From Acidimicrobiaceae bacterium (lineage in GTDB: Bacteria; Actinomycetota; Acidimicrobiia; Acidimicrobiales; Ilumatobacteraceae): a stretch of DNA of 5,591 nucleotides. Both the position numbers and the translations under genes were made by a program. The DNA lies in contig DMQJ01000001.1 in NCBI GenBank assembly GCA_003455715.1, positions 1 through 5,591 of the forward strand. The letters run 5' to 3'. This document shows positions 4,622 to 5,591 of this stretch, one piece after another. The notes beneath the pieces are model-generated. The model was not told the origin of the DNA. It searched no databases and worked only from the letters and a program-made list of their open reading frames with translations. Each line of letters opens with the position of its first letter. The stretch's first letter is position 1.

Positions 4622-5591
4622 ATGTCGCAACCATCTGTGAATCCATCAGCGCCCTCTGGGCGCACCACCCCAGGCTCTGGCATTGCCCGAGCCGCCATCA
4701 ACGTTGTCCGTTGTGCGCTCATCGTGCGCGTGCTCGACGAGTGGTGGTCGTACCTGCCTGCCGGCTCGATCGACGACCAGGTCACCGATCTCGGTCTGTC
4801 GTACGGCCAGGCGGGCTGGCTGCTCGCCTTGCTGACGCTCGGCGGCCTCGTCGGCAGCCCGGTGGCTGCGTTGGCCGATCGCGGTCATCGTCGGCTCATC
4901 GCCACCGGCGGCGCAGTGTTGATCGCCGCGGGTCTGCTGGCGTTCGCGATGTCGGCACCGTTCCCTGTGCTGGCGGTCGCTGCTGTCGTGCTCGGCGGCG
5001 CCAGCGACATGATGATCCGGCCGCTCGAGTCGTCGTTGGCCGACGCGGCGGGGCCCGACCTCGACCGCATGCTCGGACGGCAGCACCTGCTGACGTGGGT
5101 GGGCGACTTCATCGCCCCGGCCTTCCTGGCGGTGGGGGCAGCCACCGTCATCGGATGGCGTGGCGTGTTCGCCATCACTGCTGCGGTGTTCGTGGTGTTC
5201 GCCGCGGTGCTGGCAGCATCGTCGTTTCCTGCCCCGGCAAATGCCGATGAAGGAGGTGACGAATCGCTGCTGCGGTCTGCTCGCACGCTGCTGCGCCACC
5301 GGGAGGTGTGGCTGCTCGCCGCCGCCGAGTTCGTGTTGCTGCCGCTCGACGAGGCCTTCCTCGGATTTGCAGTGGCACGCTCGGCCGCGGATGGCAACAG
5401 TGCCGCGGCGCAGCTGCTGGCGGCTGGCGTGGTGGTGGGCGGTTTGGTGGGGGCAGCGGTGGTATCGCGGCGTGGGCTCGACCGCCCGCTGGTGGTGGTG
5501 GGGTGCGGCCTACTGATGGCGGGGGCGGGGGTCGCCCCGGCGCGGCTGCCCCAACGGGGCCCCACCGACGGGCGGGGGCGGGGGCGGGCCG
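4622..5591 (+). CDS. MFS transporter (3' partial)
   Basis: The frame is open from the ATG at 4622 to the window end, 323 residues visible; full-length MFS proteins have about 400. Start choice rests on the strong Shine-Dalgarno. After a polar Pro/Ser-rich N-terminus (1-20), hydrophobic helices follow: about 24-46 (with D39-E40-W-W inside), 62-83, 92-110, 114-133, 156-177 and 180-200. Motif A of the family lies between helices 2 and 3, ALADRGHRR at 83-91. A cytoplasmic loop (about 203-228, acidic then RTLLRHRE) separates the two halves, and helices at about 229-250, 262-281 and 289-303 begin the second half. The first and seventh helices both carry an LDE triplet (38-40, 242-244). The protein sits in the cytoplasmic membrane and moves a small molecule, probably coupled to protons; the substrate is unknown. 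The last 20 residues, Arg/Gly/Pro-rich, do not look like MFS sequence and may reflect a frameshift near the end. Confidence 0.85.
   Translation, partial: MSQPSVNPSAPSGRTTPGSGIARAAINVVRCALIVRVLDEWWSYLPAGSIDDQVTDLGLSYGQAGWLLALLTLGGLVGSPVAALADRGHRRLIATGGAVLIAAGLLAFAMSAPFPVLAVAAVVLGGASDMMIRPLESSLADAAGPDLDRMLGRQHLLTWVGDFIAPAFLAVGAATVIGWRGVFAITAAVFVVFAAVLAASSFPAPANADEGGDESLLRSARTLLRHREVWLLAAAEFVLLPLDEAFLGFAVARSAADGNSAAAQLLAAGVVVGGLVGAAVVSRRGLDRPLVVVGCGLLMAGAGVAPARLPQRGPTDGRGRGRA
5570..5588 (+). other. G-run cluster at window edge (G-quadruplex-like)
   Basis: Four G-runs of 3, 5, 5 and 3 bases separated by single C bases occur within 19 nt, the pattern of a G-quadruplex. It lies in the stretch where the MFS reading frame stops looking membrane-like, so it may equally be unreliable sequence at a contig end. 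Confidence 0.4.

Noticed and set aside
4585..5250. + strand ORF starting at 4585 over the MFS gene
   Set aside because: Arg-rich translation in a different frame from the membrane protein, with no ribosome site; the MFS frame with its Shine-Dalgarno at 4609 is convincing.
4646..5565. Antisense ORFs opposite the MFS gene
   Set aside because: His/Arg/Ala/Thr-rich low-complexity translations mirroring MFS codons, with no family resemblance.

Overview
The window is a GC-rich stretch of about 5.6 kb with no mobile element, CRISPR array or RNA gene that I can recognise. It looks like an actinobacterium, possibly an Acidimicrobiia-like or other uncultured lineage. The reasons are strong G/C bias at third codon positions, an F420-type luciferase-like oxidoreductase, ATGA stop/start overlaps between neighbouring genes, and several genes whose start codon sits 6-7 nt after a -10-like hexamer with no Shine-Dalgarno (leaderless layout). 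The genus cannot be named from this sequence alone.

Layout, left to right: (1) On the + strand, the 3' part of a zinc-ribbon protein with a hydrophobic C-terminus (start lies before the window) overlaps by ATGA with a 100-residue single-pass membrane protein. (2) A 43-nt convergent gap holds an 8-bp hairpin. (3) On the - strand there is a three-gene unit, read right to left: an LLM-class F420-dependent oxidoreductase, then a GNAT acetyltransferase after an 11-nt gap, then a Cys-motif/DUF3592 membrane protein joined by ATGA. (4) A 63-nt divergent spacer carries an AT-rich perfect palindrome that overlaps the likely promoter of the next gene. (5) On the + strand, an ArsR-family repressor and an AHSA1/SRPBCC protein overlap by ATGA. 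This is a well-known type of self-regulated pair. (6) The 257-nt gap from 4365 to 4621 contains a short hairpin, a long 18-bp bulged hairpin, a putative leaderless four-codon ORF (Met-Cys-Arg-Cys) and a CTCCTCC/GGAGGAG pair able to hide the next ribosome binding site. (7) A 3'-partial MFS transporter runs off the right edge, where the sequence becomes very G-rich and stops looking like membrane protein.

Most of the window is ordinary chromosomal housekeeping or accessory content. The parts most worth a second look are non-coding: the ArsR operator/promoter fused to a leaderless GTG start, and the leader of the MFS gene, which has the parts of a translational attenuator responding to cysteine supply. 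The latter is a hypothesis built from short motifs. I do not see evidence for a new defence or mobile system.
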